This document shows, piece by piece, positions 12,346 to 24,558 of a stretch of 64,000 nucleotides of DNA. The notes under the pieces are model-generated. The model ran no database searches, was not told the origin of the DNA, and saw only the letters and a list, made by a program, of their open reading frames with translations. The number at the start of each line of letters is the position of its first letter. Within the stretch, counting starts at the first letter, position 1. The DNA comes from Hericium rajendrae (lineage: Eukaryota > Basidiomycota > Agaricomycetes > Russulales > Hericiaceae). A program made the translations under genes and the position numbers. The stretch is from the NCBI GenBank assembly GCA_033439255.1, contig CM065880.1:1054001-1118000 (forward strand), written 5' to 3'.

Positions 12346-13200
12346 TGGATGATAGACACAGTATAACATTAGTCTGTTTCCTTTCCCCGATTTGCCTACA
12401 ATCGTGTATCTGTTGCTGTATCATTATTAATTATCCTACCTTGACTGCGCATGGCAAAGGTCGTATGAAGTACCCACGTTGATGAACAGTCCGACAGCCA
12501 GACTGTATGCCCGACCTGCAAAAATCAGCCTTGAACAATCCATGCGGCTGAAAAATGGGCGTTCATCGAGACAGATTTTGACAGGCGCACGCTTCCTTCG
12601 CGAGGTATGGCACCCAGCGCGAGACTCGTCTGTGTGTGCCTTGCAATTCAGACCTGCAGGCCAGGCCACACAGGTGTTAAGTGATCAAACGCCATACTTG
12701 TCATCTGTCAATACTGTCGACACAGCAGGCGTGAGGCCATGATCGCCCATCCGGTGACGCGTGAATACAGCTTAAAAAAATCTGATCCATTAATCATCGC
12801 CGGAAGAAATACCTCGACGTCGACCTTCGAACTGTGTACCCGTGACGGCGATGTGCCAGATTGGTGGGCCTTGCCCTGATTCGAGACCATTCGAGACAAT
12901 GGATTGACGAATTGAATAAGACTGGGCGCTAGACCATTACGAAACGGAGACAAAGTATAAGTACAGCCCTGAAGAGAATGAGAGGGACGAGCAAGGCTGG
13001 ATACCTTGTTGTCTGCTGGGCATCCATTTGTTCTGCGCTGCGTTGAACGCGTGCAACTGCTGTGCAACATTGTGCTTATGTCAGCAGTCATTGTGCAAAC
13101 CGAAAATAGCAAGCGGCACAGCTGGAGAGAGAAGCCTTTCCGTCCCATGCCTGGTCCAAGGCAATCTCTCTTCCACTATCCTCTCCCTCCTCGCGTCGAG
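12346..13200. other. Intergenic, no gene seen
   Basis: Nothing here resembles a conserved protein or RNA. The final 200 bp before the next start are C/T-rich. Open frames at 12479-12742 and on the opposite strand at 12708-13148 lack domains and sensible codon use. Confidence 0.5.
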
Positions 13201-14575
13201 ATGTCGTCGACTACCCTCTGTATCCTCCTCCTCGCCCTCCCCACCCTTTCTCTCGCTGTCTCATCACCCCGCAACTACCCACCAAGTCCTTTCTCACGTC
13301 GCAGCGGCCGTAATGTCCCACCACAAGGCTTCTATGACCCTCGCGACAACGGTGGCGCTTGGTTGACAGTCAGTACATATCACCCGTGTGTTTACTCTGC
13401 ATGCTTATGGGGGCTACAGCAAGTGGTCGGCACCATCCCTGCGGGACTGCACGAACCGATAAATGCCGTCATTTCGGGGTCATCAGACTCTTCGGTGCTT
13501 CAAGACCAGCAGGTCGATGGTGGCTTGCGCAATTACTTCGCGTGCGTCCATTCTATTCAGCTAGCGCACAGCGATTGAACAGATCCCAGTTCGTTTGGCT
13601 TTGCCGGCGAATGCCTTGGCCAGCATTCCGGTAATGACCAAGGTGCAGACCTTGGAGACGGCAATGGGACCAGTGAGTGGGACGCGTGCTGGCGCTTCCG
13701 CAATATCTTAATGCTCGCGCTTTCCAGAGAATGAGACTGCTGTCATTCGATGGGATTATGGAGATCCAACACTCGGAACATGTCAAGAGACAATAGAGGG
13801 GGGGAACCATTTTCGATACTGGGTCCAAGACGGCAGCAAGGCAGATAGGTATGCCATATGTCTTCACTCTTGACAGTGGGCTAATATCTATTTCAGCGGC
13901 GCTATTTTCCTCGCCGTGTCCTACGAATTGCCAGCCAAACGTAGGTGTTATCTTATTCTCCTTCGATATTCCCATCTCACGGATCTCCAAAGTGCAACAC
14001 GATATCATTTTCAAGGGTGAGTACTAAATGTGGTTGCCTTGTCTGACGTGCCGCTGACCCTTGGCCAACAGATACGATCTTGGCCGGTATGCCCACGCGT
14101 GCTTCTTGCTGATTGACATGCTTCTGACCCTTCCTGCCCAGTGATTGGCTAGTTGGGAACGCGACGGCCCAGTCACAGATCGTCCCAACCCAGACTCTAC
14201 AGAATGGGAGCACATTCTCAGGACAGACGTCAGCAAACGGTTATGTGTATCAGACCGATGTGACCTACACGTCAGGATTTCTCTCGAATGGCTCGGATGG
14301 CATCAATCACTTCGCCTCAGTTGGGGCGAATGGAACAAATGCCATTGACGGTCTCATCGCCGTCCTGAGCGTGACAACACTTACGAAGCCCAGTGGTGCA
14401 ACATCGTACGTGCTGCCTCAGCTGTGGTTTGTCCTCGGGTTCATTTCGAATTTGAAGGTCGTCAATACGACAAATGCCTCTTCCCACACTTGGGTGGCCT
14501 TCGGCAGCATCGATGCCCTTCATTGCAGGCACGCTGTTGGCCGTTCTCAGCGCATTCGCGTCGTCAGTACTATAG
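13201..14575 (+). CDS. Secreted, probably GPI-anchored surface protein, function unknown
   Basis: The N-terminus (MSSTTLCILLLALPTLSLA) is a clear signal peptide. The mature part is assembled from about eight short exons. Motifs in order are GFYDPRDNGGAWLT, TIPAGLHEPINAVISGSS, NETAVIRWDYGDPTLGTC, GNHFRYWVQDG and YVYQTDVTYTSGFLSNGS, with many N-glycosylation sequons. The last exon (14529-14575) encodes a hydrophobic tail, TLLAVLSAFASSVL, then stop, which fits a GPI-attachment signal. One junction near 14100-14160 works only with the acceptor GGCTAG, giving ILAVGNATAQSQ; the nearer acceptor would bring a stop into frame. The protein resembles uncharacterised basidiomycete secreted proteins. No catalytic motif is visible. 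Confidence 0.7.
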
Positions 14576-15137
14576 AACCTGCACAGGACCATCTAGAAGG
14601 ACACTGGTCCTGCCTGACCTCACTCGTTGCCGTGTTCGCGCTATCACACCCCGAGCTACATCCATCCAGACTGCTCATTCACTTACCAGTGGACGTTACA
14701 TTATTTAACGCCGTCGCTTCCCAGCGTGCAGGCCACGCTTCCCCTTCGTCGTCGCATCCTTCCATCCTGCATTGCTCCTTCCTCCCGCCCCTCCCGCGCA
14801 CCATCACATCCGAGCCTCCGCGCTCGCTGTCATTTACGAAGCCCGCTTGTTTATGTCCTCGCATCTATACCAGCATCCATCAGACCTGAGGAAGGAGGGG
14901 CAGGATACTGCCGTTTGTATTTGTACTTATGACTTTCACTTACTTACAGCTCGTATAGACTATTCCAACAGATGTTACCTAGTTGGCTCGGCGGTGCACG
15001 GGCATGATGCCGCCAGACTGGCCAGGAGAGGCCGAACGCGAATGCAGTCCGTAAAGCTACTTTTGGAGGTGTCTAGAGGTACAAGGAGCAAAACAACAGA
15101 TTACTGTACATCCCACTGCCCCGCTGTACAGCCCAGA
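14576..15137. other. Convergent 3' flanks, no gene
   Basis: This lies between the tail ends of the secreted-protein gene (+) and eIF3i (-). It contains C/T-rich and T-rich sequence but no recognisable gene. A continued open frame to 14889 is read-through past the last exon of the secreted-protein gene and is not supported. Confidence 0.5.
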
Positions 15138-16541
15138 TCAGTTCAGGATCTCGAGATCGCCGTAGGGCTTCGCGCGGAGATAGCTCTCGTCGAAATGGTG
15201 CACGCGCACGAAGCCGTCTTCGCCTCCCGATGCGTATGCGATGCCTTGTGGGTGCACGGCGATGCTGCAGTGCCACGCGTAAGTTTGAGTTAGGGACATG
15301 TGGGGAAAGAACATGGGACGTACGTGTTGATGGGGCCGAAGTGGCCCTTGACGCGGCCGACTTCCTCCTCGAAGACTTTGTGCCAGAAGCGCGTCTCGAA
15401 TTTGCCCTGGCGAAGTGATGTGGTGGTGACGCTCATGGCCTCCTGGCCACCGCCGAGTAAGACCTACGATACAAGGGCTCGTCAGGGTGTACATGACTTG
15501 AGTTGAGATGAGATCACGCACGTAGGGTGCGTTTGGCGCCAGCGCCGCGCTGTTCAGTGGTGTTTCTGTGCTGAACGTCTTCAGCACCCGCAATGTCTTC
15601 GAATCGTGTATCTGCGCGAGATGAACGTGAGCATCACCCATATCGTGGTGAAGAATGAGACATACCCGCGCTGTCTTGTCTTTGCTGCTCGTGACGAAAT
15701 ACGATCCGTCGGCGCTCAGCTGCAGGTCCGTGACGACGTCCATGTGCGCACGCTCGTTGCTGAGAACTTCGTCGCCCGTCTTCGCATCGTACAGCGCGAC
15801 CTTGCCGGACTCGTGTCCGGTGATGATCAAATTCGACTGGTACGAGAACGCGCAGACGGTCGCCTTCGAGCCAATCGGGTGGAAGAGCGACACGGGCTCC
15901 GGGTCCTCTGCACACACACCGCCAGTCAGCATACGGACGGAGAATGGGGCGCGGAAGACGCACGGTCGGTGCCGTCGCCCTCTCGGTTGATGTTGAACAC
16001 GCGGATCGCGCCTGGTGGACCCATGCGCTGCTCCGTGATGCACACGACCTGCTTATCGTCGTCGCTGAATGCGACCCGCTTCACCGCCGTCGGGAACTCC
16101 CATACGTACAGGCACTTGCCCGTTGGTACGTCCCAGAGGCGCATTTCATTATCGGCCGATCCGGAGACGAGGAAGCGTGATTGTGCTACAAGGGGAGCGA
16201 CGCTGTGAGTTGCATGCGGGATCAGAGGGAGGGGCACATACAGTCGACATCGATCGTCCAGACGGCGCCGTTGTGTCCCTCGTACGTCCCTAGCCGTTCG
16301 CCATTATGTGAGAACCAGACGTTGATGACGTGATCTTTTGAGCAGGAGAAGAGGAGGTCGCCCTCCTTGTTAAACTTGATTTGGGTCAAGGACCGCTCGT
16401 GGCCTGCGTAAAGTACAGGGATCAATATCTCGGGATGGAGAAAAAGCATATGATCTAACCTTGAAGTAAGATGGGTCTCTAAACCGGCACGTGTTCTGTA
16501 AGTTAATGATAAAACCTCCACTTCATCGAGCGACGTACCAT
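15138..16541 (-). CDS. TIF34: Translation initiation factor eIF3 subunit i (WD40 protein)
   Basis: This is the eIF3i subunit, a WD40 propeller that joins eIF3b/eIF3g in the 43S pre-initiation complex in the cytosol. The start reads [20 protein letters not shown] after the initiator Met, closely matching fungal and animal eIF3i. Further WD repeats include [37 protein letters not shown] and [20 protein letters not shown], and the gene ends [11 protein letters not shown]. The length, about 340 residues, is normal. The initiator ATG (16539-16541) is immediately followed by an intron (16479-16538, GTACGT to TTTAG), then a 19-nt exon (16460-16478). Later introns are 50-90 nt. The frame is clean throughout. 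It is head to head with the RIF1-like gene A, 300 bp away. Confidence 0.95.
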
Positions 16542-16841
16542 ATTTGCAGGTAAGGAGAATGTAGTAGTAGCAACAATTGAAGCCTTCGCAAATCTTCGCT
16601 GACAAGCTCTCAGTGCCTCTGGACTTTTCGCGTCACGTACCTGTGACAGAGCTCGGTCACTGCGCGCTCGTGACTCAGACGCGTCTGGTCGCGTCTTTCC
16701 CACGGCATGTAGTCGACGCTCGCTTGCTCTCCTATTGTTTTCCGACACATATTTATTCCCGCCGACTCCTCTATGCTGCAACTCAACCAAAGTCGACGCG
16801 CGCCGTTTTTATCTCAAGTCCCACGAACTCATAGCACATTA
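16542..16841. promoter_or_regulatory. Shared divergent promoter of eIF3i and RIF1-like A
   Basis: Exactly 300 bp separate the two start codons, which point away from each other. Nothing coding is visible, so both promoters must lie or overlap here. No TATA box is evident; the right half is rich in C and T on the + strand, as is usual before basidiomycete start codons. Confidence 0.5.
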
Positions 16842-19800
16842 ATGGCCTCCCCAGCCCCTTCCCATAGCCATGTCGACACGCGACGTGCGATCCTCCCCGT
16901 CCCTGATCTGCCAGAGGATCACCAACACCTTCTCGAGCCCTTTGAAACGCTTCTCTACTCGCTCGACGATCTCACGCACGAGAAGCTTTCGCTCCATGAC
17001 CTCACCGAGGCATACTCCATACTTTACCTGCGGCTGAGGACCTGCGCCCATATCCTGTCCGGCGCGTTCTCGGTCTGGTGCCGCGGGGAGCGGCGCTCGC
17101 GGGTAGTTGAGGTACTCAGGAGGGACGTATCGAGAGCCCTGACTCCTCCGCTCGCGTTTCTTGTCCAGCAGAATAATTCATTTGAGCCTTCAAGCGCGGA
17201 CCGACGCGAAGTGACCGAAGAGGATATCCAGTTTGTGAGGGATTCTACTGACGTATGCCATCATTCTTTGCGGGTCGTGTCCCAGATTTTCAGAGATGCA
17301 ACTCTTCTCACGATTTTGGAGGTTCGTCGAGTCATCGAGATAGCATTTTTTTTCTTGCTGAGGCTCCATTTGACAGACAGCGTCGGTCTTCTGGTGGACA
17401 CTATCCTCGATATCCTGACGATGGCTTCGTTGCCGTCTTTTGATGCATGTAAGACGTATGCGCTATGTATATGGGCTCTTCGGATGCACAGTCTCCCTGC
17501 ACGCGTTATTTCTTCAAGGAAGGAGCAACTCGTCATTGCTCTTCAGTGCGCTGTGAAGGGTGATATCTTCAACGATAGGAACGAAGAGCTCATAATTGAT
17601 GCTCTGCAGGTACGTCGCCTCATCAGTGAATTCAAGGTGTATTCACCGGTACTACAGGTAGTGAATTCTTCATTGAGCACCCATGGCGATGTCCTTGTGA
17701 TATCCCTCCATGGTGTCGTGTCTGTTGTCTTGCCGCATCTTGTTTCGCAATCTCCTGTCCTCCGGCATGAGGCTGCGAGTACACTATCAATATATTGCTC
17801 GACTCTACTCCGGCATCTAAGGCAATTTCCTGAAATCCGGACCCTGTTGTCTGCGGAAGTCTTAGCCTTCCTCGAAATACAGACGTGCAAGTCCAACGTC
17901 CCGCCTTCAGCAGAAGCGTCTCCCCGAAATGCTCAAGAAGGCCATGCGGGAAGGCAACACATGCAGAGTCGGAGGCGGCTGTACATGGGCCCTGACAGTT
18001 GTGGCCTGCCTGACGCTCCTGCTCCGCGACGCTTTCTTCTCTCACTCGCGCACGCTCCGGATGTGTATGGAGACCGCGGCTGAGCTCCTTAACCGTATAC
18101 ACCATCCGCTTCGGGGTCTGCATCCTCACGTCTGGCGCTTCTTCCTATGGGCTTTTGCATGCCTCAGAGCCCGGCTGAACGATGCGGTGCAGGACAGTGC
18201 GTTGTTGGACAGGGTGGAGCGTGCGCTGCGCACCATCAAACAGGAGCTGCACGATGGCTTGGGCGTAGCTCTTGTCCGTACGCTCGTTGGGCCCAACAGC
18301 AATGTGTGCTCTTCTGACGTCTGGGGCGTTCCGCAAACCATTTCGATTGTGAAAGGATATGCTTCAAAGCGAGGACAGCGCCGTCCGAGATGACGGGCTG
18401 GCGACGCTTCGCAAGCTACTCGATGGATGCCATACAAATCGCTCGGAAGGAGATCCGAGTTCAAGCTGGAATCATAATGCTTTGCTTTGCGGGGCTTTGT
18501 TGGAGGGAACGATTCTTCGGACACGCAAGGCCGAGCTCTCAGCGATCGTGAAGTCCCTCGGACGGGATGTTGTTGAGGTCAGGCAGCTGTCTTTCGGTGA
18601 AATTTCTCGTTATTGGGACGATCTTGCGTCGTGCTGGATCACGGTTGTGCAGAGCCATCACAACGCGTCCCCGGACGGCCTACTTGATGTACGTGATTAC
18701 TCTCAGCCCTTGTTGAAGCGCCGATCTGAACTTCAGGATGACAGGACGACACGTTATCGGTGTGGCGGGCTCTTCTGAACCAAGAAACCCGCATGACGGC
18801 TACGGACCTCACGGCGAAGGCGACGTCCGTGGTCATCCAGGTTCTTTCTCAAGATCTCCAAGAACCTGGTGTCTCCGTTAATGCGATGGAAAAGCATTCA
18901 TTAGACCTCATCAAGAAGCACTGGGACATTATGGCAGATGTTTTGAGCAGAACTGCGTTACAAGCTGCCGCCGCATTGATCCTCTTGACTGTTCTGAAGC
19001 ATAGCTTCAATCTCATAGCCGGACCTGTCAAGGCTGCCTGGTCTGATCTATGCGCCGGACTGGTTGCCACAGGTCATCCGGATATCTTGAAGACCCTAGC
19101 GGCGAATAATTCTCAGGGCAGGGAAGCGGAGCTCTCGAAGCAGATGTGGCTGTTAATGGCGAGCGCTTGGCATGAAACGAACAAGAAAGCAAGCCGCGAA
19201 GATTCATTATCGTTCCTCATGATGCCTTTCGAGTGAGTGGAACAAGTTCTGGCTATATCCACAGTCTCATTGTTTCATAGTGATAGCTCGTGGTCTCTCT
19301 CCGTTGATGAGATTGATGCATGGGATGCGGTGTTGGGACGTAGCATCGCTGGAGAAACGCCTGCCCAGACTATTGCCCTTCTTGAGGGCGTCAGTCGGAT
19401 ACTCCTCGCCAGGAGTTCAAAGTAGGTCATCAGGAAAATCTAACTTTTGGCGGTCTAACATTTGTGTGCAGGATTCCATTGAGCGTCGCTTTGACACTGG
19501 CAATTGCGCTGATTCGTCGTATGGATCTGGAACGAGTCACCGTGCTCCCGGTGATAACACTGTCTTTCATCAATAATGTCCTAGTCAGCTCATACTCGGA
19601 ATCTGAGTCAATCAGTCGCCAGGTTACCTTGGACTTGTTCAGTATTGCTCATAACCAAATCATCGTCGCACCGGATCCGCTTCTTATATCTTTATTGAAC
19701 AGTCTTGAGATGTCTCTAATTCTTTGGTTCAAGGATGAACATCGCATCACTTCAGAAGACGAATATAATTCCATGGTGCGTCCCATTTATTACGTTTTTT

Positions 19801-21646
19801 GTCACAATGCACTGATTGGCTTTCTAGATAATACCCCTCTACCGGACAATCTTAGTCCGTCTTGAAGATACCAAGCCCTCTTTGCAAATCATATTTTCTC
19901 TGGCGCCTCTTCTAGCCTCCGCATTCACGCGCATACCCCCTCCAGCTCATGGTCCACTTGCTTACAAGAAGTTCTTCGACAGCGTATACCTGACTCGCGG
20001 TCTCCCTGCGAAAGACTACCCAGAACAGCTCATTGTCTGCGCTATGACCTGTCTTCATTGTTTCGGCGGCGAAATGCTACCTGGACTCGAACTTGAATCA
20101 CAATCTCAAGATTCACCTCACGATGTGGAGAGTCGAGTCGTACCCGATTCCCAATCGGGTGTTGACAACGGCCCGCAGACAGAAAATTCTTCCAAAGTCC
20201 CCACTTTCGGCATTGCTGGGGATGTACAGCTCCCAGACAACTGATTGTCCCGACTTCGTGCAAGGCAGCTCGTCTGCTCGATTTCATCGTCCGATCTCTA
20301 CTTCAAAGCCTGCATCTATCTCGGCATCTAACATGTCACAGTCGTCAGCATTGCTTATTGGCCATGCGCAGACGCCATCGTTGCTCTCTGCCGTCGATCG
20401 ATCAAAGACAGTGCGAGATATCGGGCGTTCAGATGCTTCAGCGTGTCGAGCTGGTAATCCTGGAGCAGCAAGCAACGATGCTCCCGCTCCACCTTTGCGT
20501 GGATTGATATCCGGCCTTCGGAGGAAACGCTCCTCGACGGCCAGCACGGTTCCGCTCAAGAAACGGAAGCTGACACCGTCCGAAGAGTCCGCCGATCGAT
20601 TCACGTTCGCAGTCGGTCTGCGCCCATGACGCGCGTGTCTTCACCCATTGTGAACGCTGCTCGATCGCGATGCGTCCAACCTGGGCGCAAGGTCTTCGAC
20701 TGTGTGGAATTGCTGCCATACCACATGATACGCAAGCGGCATATGAAGGGCAAGAGCGTCGATGCAGGTGCTGCTAGAAGTCGGCGGTCGAGTGTTAGGG
20801 CATCTACAGATGCGCTTTTGAGTTCCATCCAACGTGGGCAGGACGATAATCGTCCCCAGCGATCAGCACACAAGGGCAAAGGCAAGCAAAGGCCGCACGA
20901 GAGAAATCTTCTCCTCGGGAGCAGTACGATGACTGGGAGATGACTGTGGACACGCCTCAGGTCATGAAATTCAGGAAAGAGCTCATGCGGGAGCAAGAAA
21001 TTGGTAGGCTTTTGTGTTCTGGAAACTGTGTTCATGCATGAAGCTGACTTGTTTCTACTCAGTACCCGAAACTCCTCAAGCTGATTTCACTACATCTGTT
21101 CGTCAAACTCTTCCGACGCCGACATCGTCCCCGATTCAATCATCCCCACACAGACATCACCCTGTTCATCATAGCCATTCATACCCTCCGATAGCTCCCG
21201 GCACCAATCTCCTTCCTTCATCGGAGAAGCCGGACTCTCCGATGGCGGATGCTCCGCCGCTGCGACGGGTGCAGAGCAGTTCAGCACAAATCATGCTCCT
21301 TCGACAGGCGCGCGATGCTATGACAGGTGATGGTTTATCACAGCTACAGGTGCCTGACTTGGTCACGGCGACGAAGATTGTTGAGGAGATGAGTGCAGCG
21401 CTCAATCAGAGGATGCGGAAGCAGCTCGTTGAGGGCGTTGGGGCACGGAGCGCGCGTCTGTATCTGGCGGTGCTAAATGAAATTTCACACGACGTTGCCT
21501 GGCGTCTTGCCTTCGTGATTGCTGCTGTATCCATTCATCTTGATACTGATACCGATTCATGAATTCAGATTAAAGCTGTGATGCACCTCCACGAGGCCAG
21601 CCTCGCGTTTGGGGTGAACGAGAAGAACCTTCCTTTCCGGCGATAG
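16842..21646 (+). CDS. RIF1-like protein, copy A (divergent paralogue)
   Basis: RIF1 is a long HEAT-repeat nuclear protein that sets replication timing and acts at telomeres and DNA breaks. The N-terminus here has LHDLTEAYSILYLRLRTCAH, matching SLIEAYSVLAARLR of the second RIF1-type gene in this window (28260-33319). Colinear similarity continues: SVGLLVDTILDILTMASLP with LGLLLTEVLAIPLARSLP; FINNVLVSSYSESESISRQ with FVNDTLVSTYPPEPRNLN; VFDCVELLP with VFLDAIEVP. The end is KNLPFRR. Frame changes are mostly explained by introns of 40-56 nt, for example 18307-18358, 18688-18743 and about 20836-20876; a few have weak donors (GTCTTA, GTCCCC). The region 20590-20700 is least certain. I see no SILK or RVxF motif near the N-terminus. 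It could be a gene under relaxed constraint. Confidence 0.6.
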
Positions 21647-22010
21647 ACCAAATTGGGCATCTTGGTTAACATAACTGGCAGCGCGTCTTCTGTGTCAAAA
21701 ACTGGCTTTATCTGCATCGACTTGCCAGTGATTTGACCCTGCTAGGTTCTATCAACAATCAGATGTTGATTTTCATCCAGTACGACATCTCTCACGGAAA
21801 GTGAGTGGATATCACAGACATCCCGCTGTGAGGCAGCCTCGCTTTGAAGGAGGTGCGTCGAATTAATGCAGTTTCCTTGACGGCATTACGTGCTATGATG
21901 GCACGCGGTCTCCTCGGCGCGATTCCGTAGCAGCCGTGAGTAGAGATCGTCAGTTGTTTGGAAACACGATCAATGCGAATCTTGAAGGGTCGTCAAAAGA
22001 AGCTCGAGGC
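21647..22010. other. Intergenic, no gene seen
   Basis: This short gap lies between RIF1-like A and the CFA synthase, which are in the same orientation. I see no RNA gene or repeat. Part of the CFA synthase leader may begin here, because its first exon is not fixed. Confidence 0.4.
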
Positions 22011-24250
22011 ATGTTGAACTTCCTCTCCCTCTCCATTTTCCTATCCCCTTCGTACGGCCCGTGGCGTCCCTTCTCTATCCTTTTGACCACAATGAGTAGG
22101 CAACTTCTGGATACACCCTCGCAACATGGGACGTCTTAGCAAGTCTCGCGGACGACGGACTTGAGTATGTTCGAGATTTGGCAATACGTGGGTTGGGACC
22201 GATGGCAAGGTTTGCCGAATCGGCAGTCATATCGTACGCCTGTTTTTCCTGCGAAGCTATTTTATTTTGACAACTAAGCTTTTTCAGAGTGTTCAGCAAG
22301 ATTCAACATGGTCATCTCACCGTCGTGACATCTGGTCAAACGTACCATTTCCCCTCGCAAAACACCCCTCTGGCCAACGATTATCCAGACGTCCACGCTG
22401 AATTACGCATCGTCAGCGACACGTTCTGGGTCCGACTATGTACTATGAATGATCTGGGTTTTTCCGAGGCATTCATGTACGGTGACGTTGAATGTGACGA
22501 CCTTATTCCGGTTTTCTTGGTACGTTCGTTGAATTCGACTTGAATGCGCAATGAAAGAACTAATCACGCGACGATAGATCTTTATTTACAATAAGGAGAA
22601 CATGCAAGATCTAGATTCGAGACTGAGCTGGCTCTTTACTCTACCCCAAGACTGACATCCTACCGCTTTCTGAACTCCTTGAGCAATTCTCGCTCGAATA
22701 TCTCCGCCCATTATGATCTGTCTAATGCGATGTTTTCTGGTACGTTCCAGACATCAAATGTTTGGTCCGTGAATTCGTCTGATTGCAGATGCATAGCTTT
22801 CCTTTCCAGTGACATGACATATTCCTGCGGCATCTACCCCGACTTAGATGGAGATATCACTGCATCTTACTCTCCATTTCCGGACCAAGGAAAGCTTCCC
22901 TTTAGCCCGACAGTGGAATCAGCACTTTCAATCGAGGCGGTTCTCTCTCCAGCTACGTCGAATGCGACGACTGCAGTAGGCTCGCGCGAGGCGAGTCCTG
23001 TACGCGGTGACGACCAGCTTCACGCAGCTCAGTTGCGAAAACTCCACACATCATCACCAAAGCGCGTATCATGCCTGGGCAGCGTGTTCTCGAGATAGGA
23101 AGTGGTTGGGGCTCGTTGACCATGTACATCGTGGAGAAGTTGCCGAAGACGCAAGTGGACACAATCACCCTGTCTGCACACCAGCATGCGTGGGTGACTC
23201 GACTTATCGAAGAGAAAGAACTGGAGGATCGCGTACGCGTTCATCTGATGGACTATCGTGAGATTCCTGAGGAATGGGAGGGTATGTTCGACCGTGTGGT
23301 CAGCGTCGAGATGGTCGAAGCAGTGGGACAAGAAAACCTCGAAGATTATTGGCGAGCGATTGACAAAGTCCTGAAAAGGAGGGCGGAGCAGGCGTGATTC
23401 AAGGGATCACCATCCCAGAGGCCCGTAAGTCTCGTCGTGGCCTTGCTATTGTTCTCGTCAGATCTCAACGCACACATTCACTTGTAGGTTTCGCTGCTTA
23501 TGCAAAACAAGTGGATTTCATCCGGAAATGGGTATGTCCCTATCTTACCATTGACTGAGCGTGCCTGTTCTAATTGAGTTTCTCTGGTCATACAGAGTAT
23601 GTCCGTCTTCACTAAGCTTGACGCTTTATTAACGCCTCGCGTCCAGTTTTCCCGGGCGGCCTGCTCCCTACCGTGACAGGGCTCATCACAACGATGACCA
23701 GCGCTACGTCGGGGCGCCTTCTCGTTGACTCGGTCTGCAATATCGGCCCGCACTACGCCCGCACCCTGCGTGACTGGCGTTCTCGCTTCCTCGCAAATTT
23801 CAGCGAAGTCGAGGACGCGCTCCGAAAGGACCACCCTGGCGTTTTTGACGGTGAAAAGGGTGCGTATGAGCTAGCTGTGTTCAAGAGAAAATGGATCTGT
23901 AAGTTCCTGGTACCTCAGCCCTGGTCTGCCGTCTGACATGTGCGACAGATTATTTGTGAGTTTCAGGATGTTTGCGCCCGTCTGGCTATCCCCTGACGAG
24001 ATGTAAAGCTGTTACTCCGAAGTGGGCTTCACGACGCATCTCTTGAATGGTGAGCTCTCCCGTAGTTGACGTGGAGCGGACTTATCTAGGACCTCTGTCC
24101 ATAGACCACATCATCGCATTCACGCGAGAGGGAAATGAGGGAATGGATGCGACGTGTTTGAGTGACCCTGGGCATTGGTGCCAGTGCCCAGTCATGGCCT
24201 GTCTGTTCGTCTTGTACAACTCACCGACAGGTGGCGAAAGTTTCTTGTGA
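22011..24250 (+). CDS. Cyclopropane-fatty-acyl-phospholipid synthase-like methyltransferase
   Basis: The family transfers a methylene from S-adenosylmethionine to unsaturated acyl chains of membrane lipids. The leader contains GPMARFAESAVIS, then DTFWVRLCTMNDLGFSEAFM, and the family segment NISAHYDLSNAMF ... LSSDMTYSCGIYPD. The SAM-binding motif is VLEIGSGWGSLTMYIVEKL at about 23083, followed by DRVVSVEMVEAVG and, after introns, VFPGGLLPTVTGL, GPHYARTLRDWRSRF, VFKRKWIYYF and the YSEVGF ending. A last exon reads DHIIAFTREGNEG, consistent with the usual TREGN-like C-terminus, and may run to 24250. The first exon is uncertain; 22011 is only the most upstream plausible ATG. The family is bacterial in origin and common in fungi. 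Confidence 0.8.
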
Positions 24251-24558
24251 GATAGATATCGATGAATACGTCATTTCCAACCTGTAAACAAGCATGTGTG
24301 AACATGGACAGCTTGTCCAGAATGGATATGCACAAATTCAAAACAAAACGATAAGTACAACAATCAAACAGAATTAGCGTACAGTATGCTACAGGATACA
24401 TATGAAGTACAATGGAGTTGAGGTATAATCCTCCTTTGGGAGAAGAAGATGCACTGTCCAAGGTCATGAAGATGATGAAGCAATCCGTTCTGTCAGTTAC
24501 GCGCTCATCAGTCCGAAAGTCAGATGGAACGAAAAATAGAATAATCGCACCTTAGCAG
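24251..24558. other. Convergent 3' flanks, no gene
   Basis: AT-rich sequence lies between the 3' ends of the CFA synthase (+) and the F-box gene (-). No coding or RNA feature is seen. Confidence 0.5.

Noticed and set aside
17314-17368. Uninterrupted reading VRRVIEIAFFFLLRLHLT as a membrane segment of RIF1-like copy A
   Set aside because: The stretch is absent from copy B, contains a T-run and GT/AG ends with intron-like length; it is better read as an intron.
16842-21646. RIF1-like copy A as an obvious pseudogene
   Set aside because: Most frame changes vanish when introns of 40-56 nt with matching phases are used (for example 18307-18358 and 18688-18743), so I treat it as a gene with some uncertain junctions.
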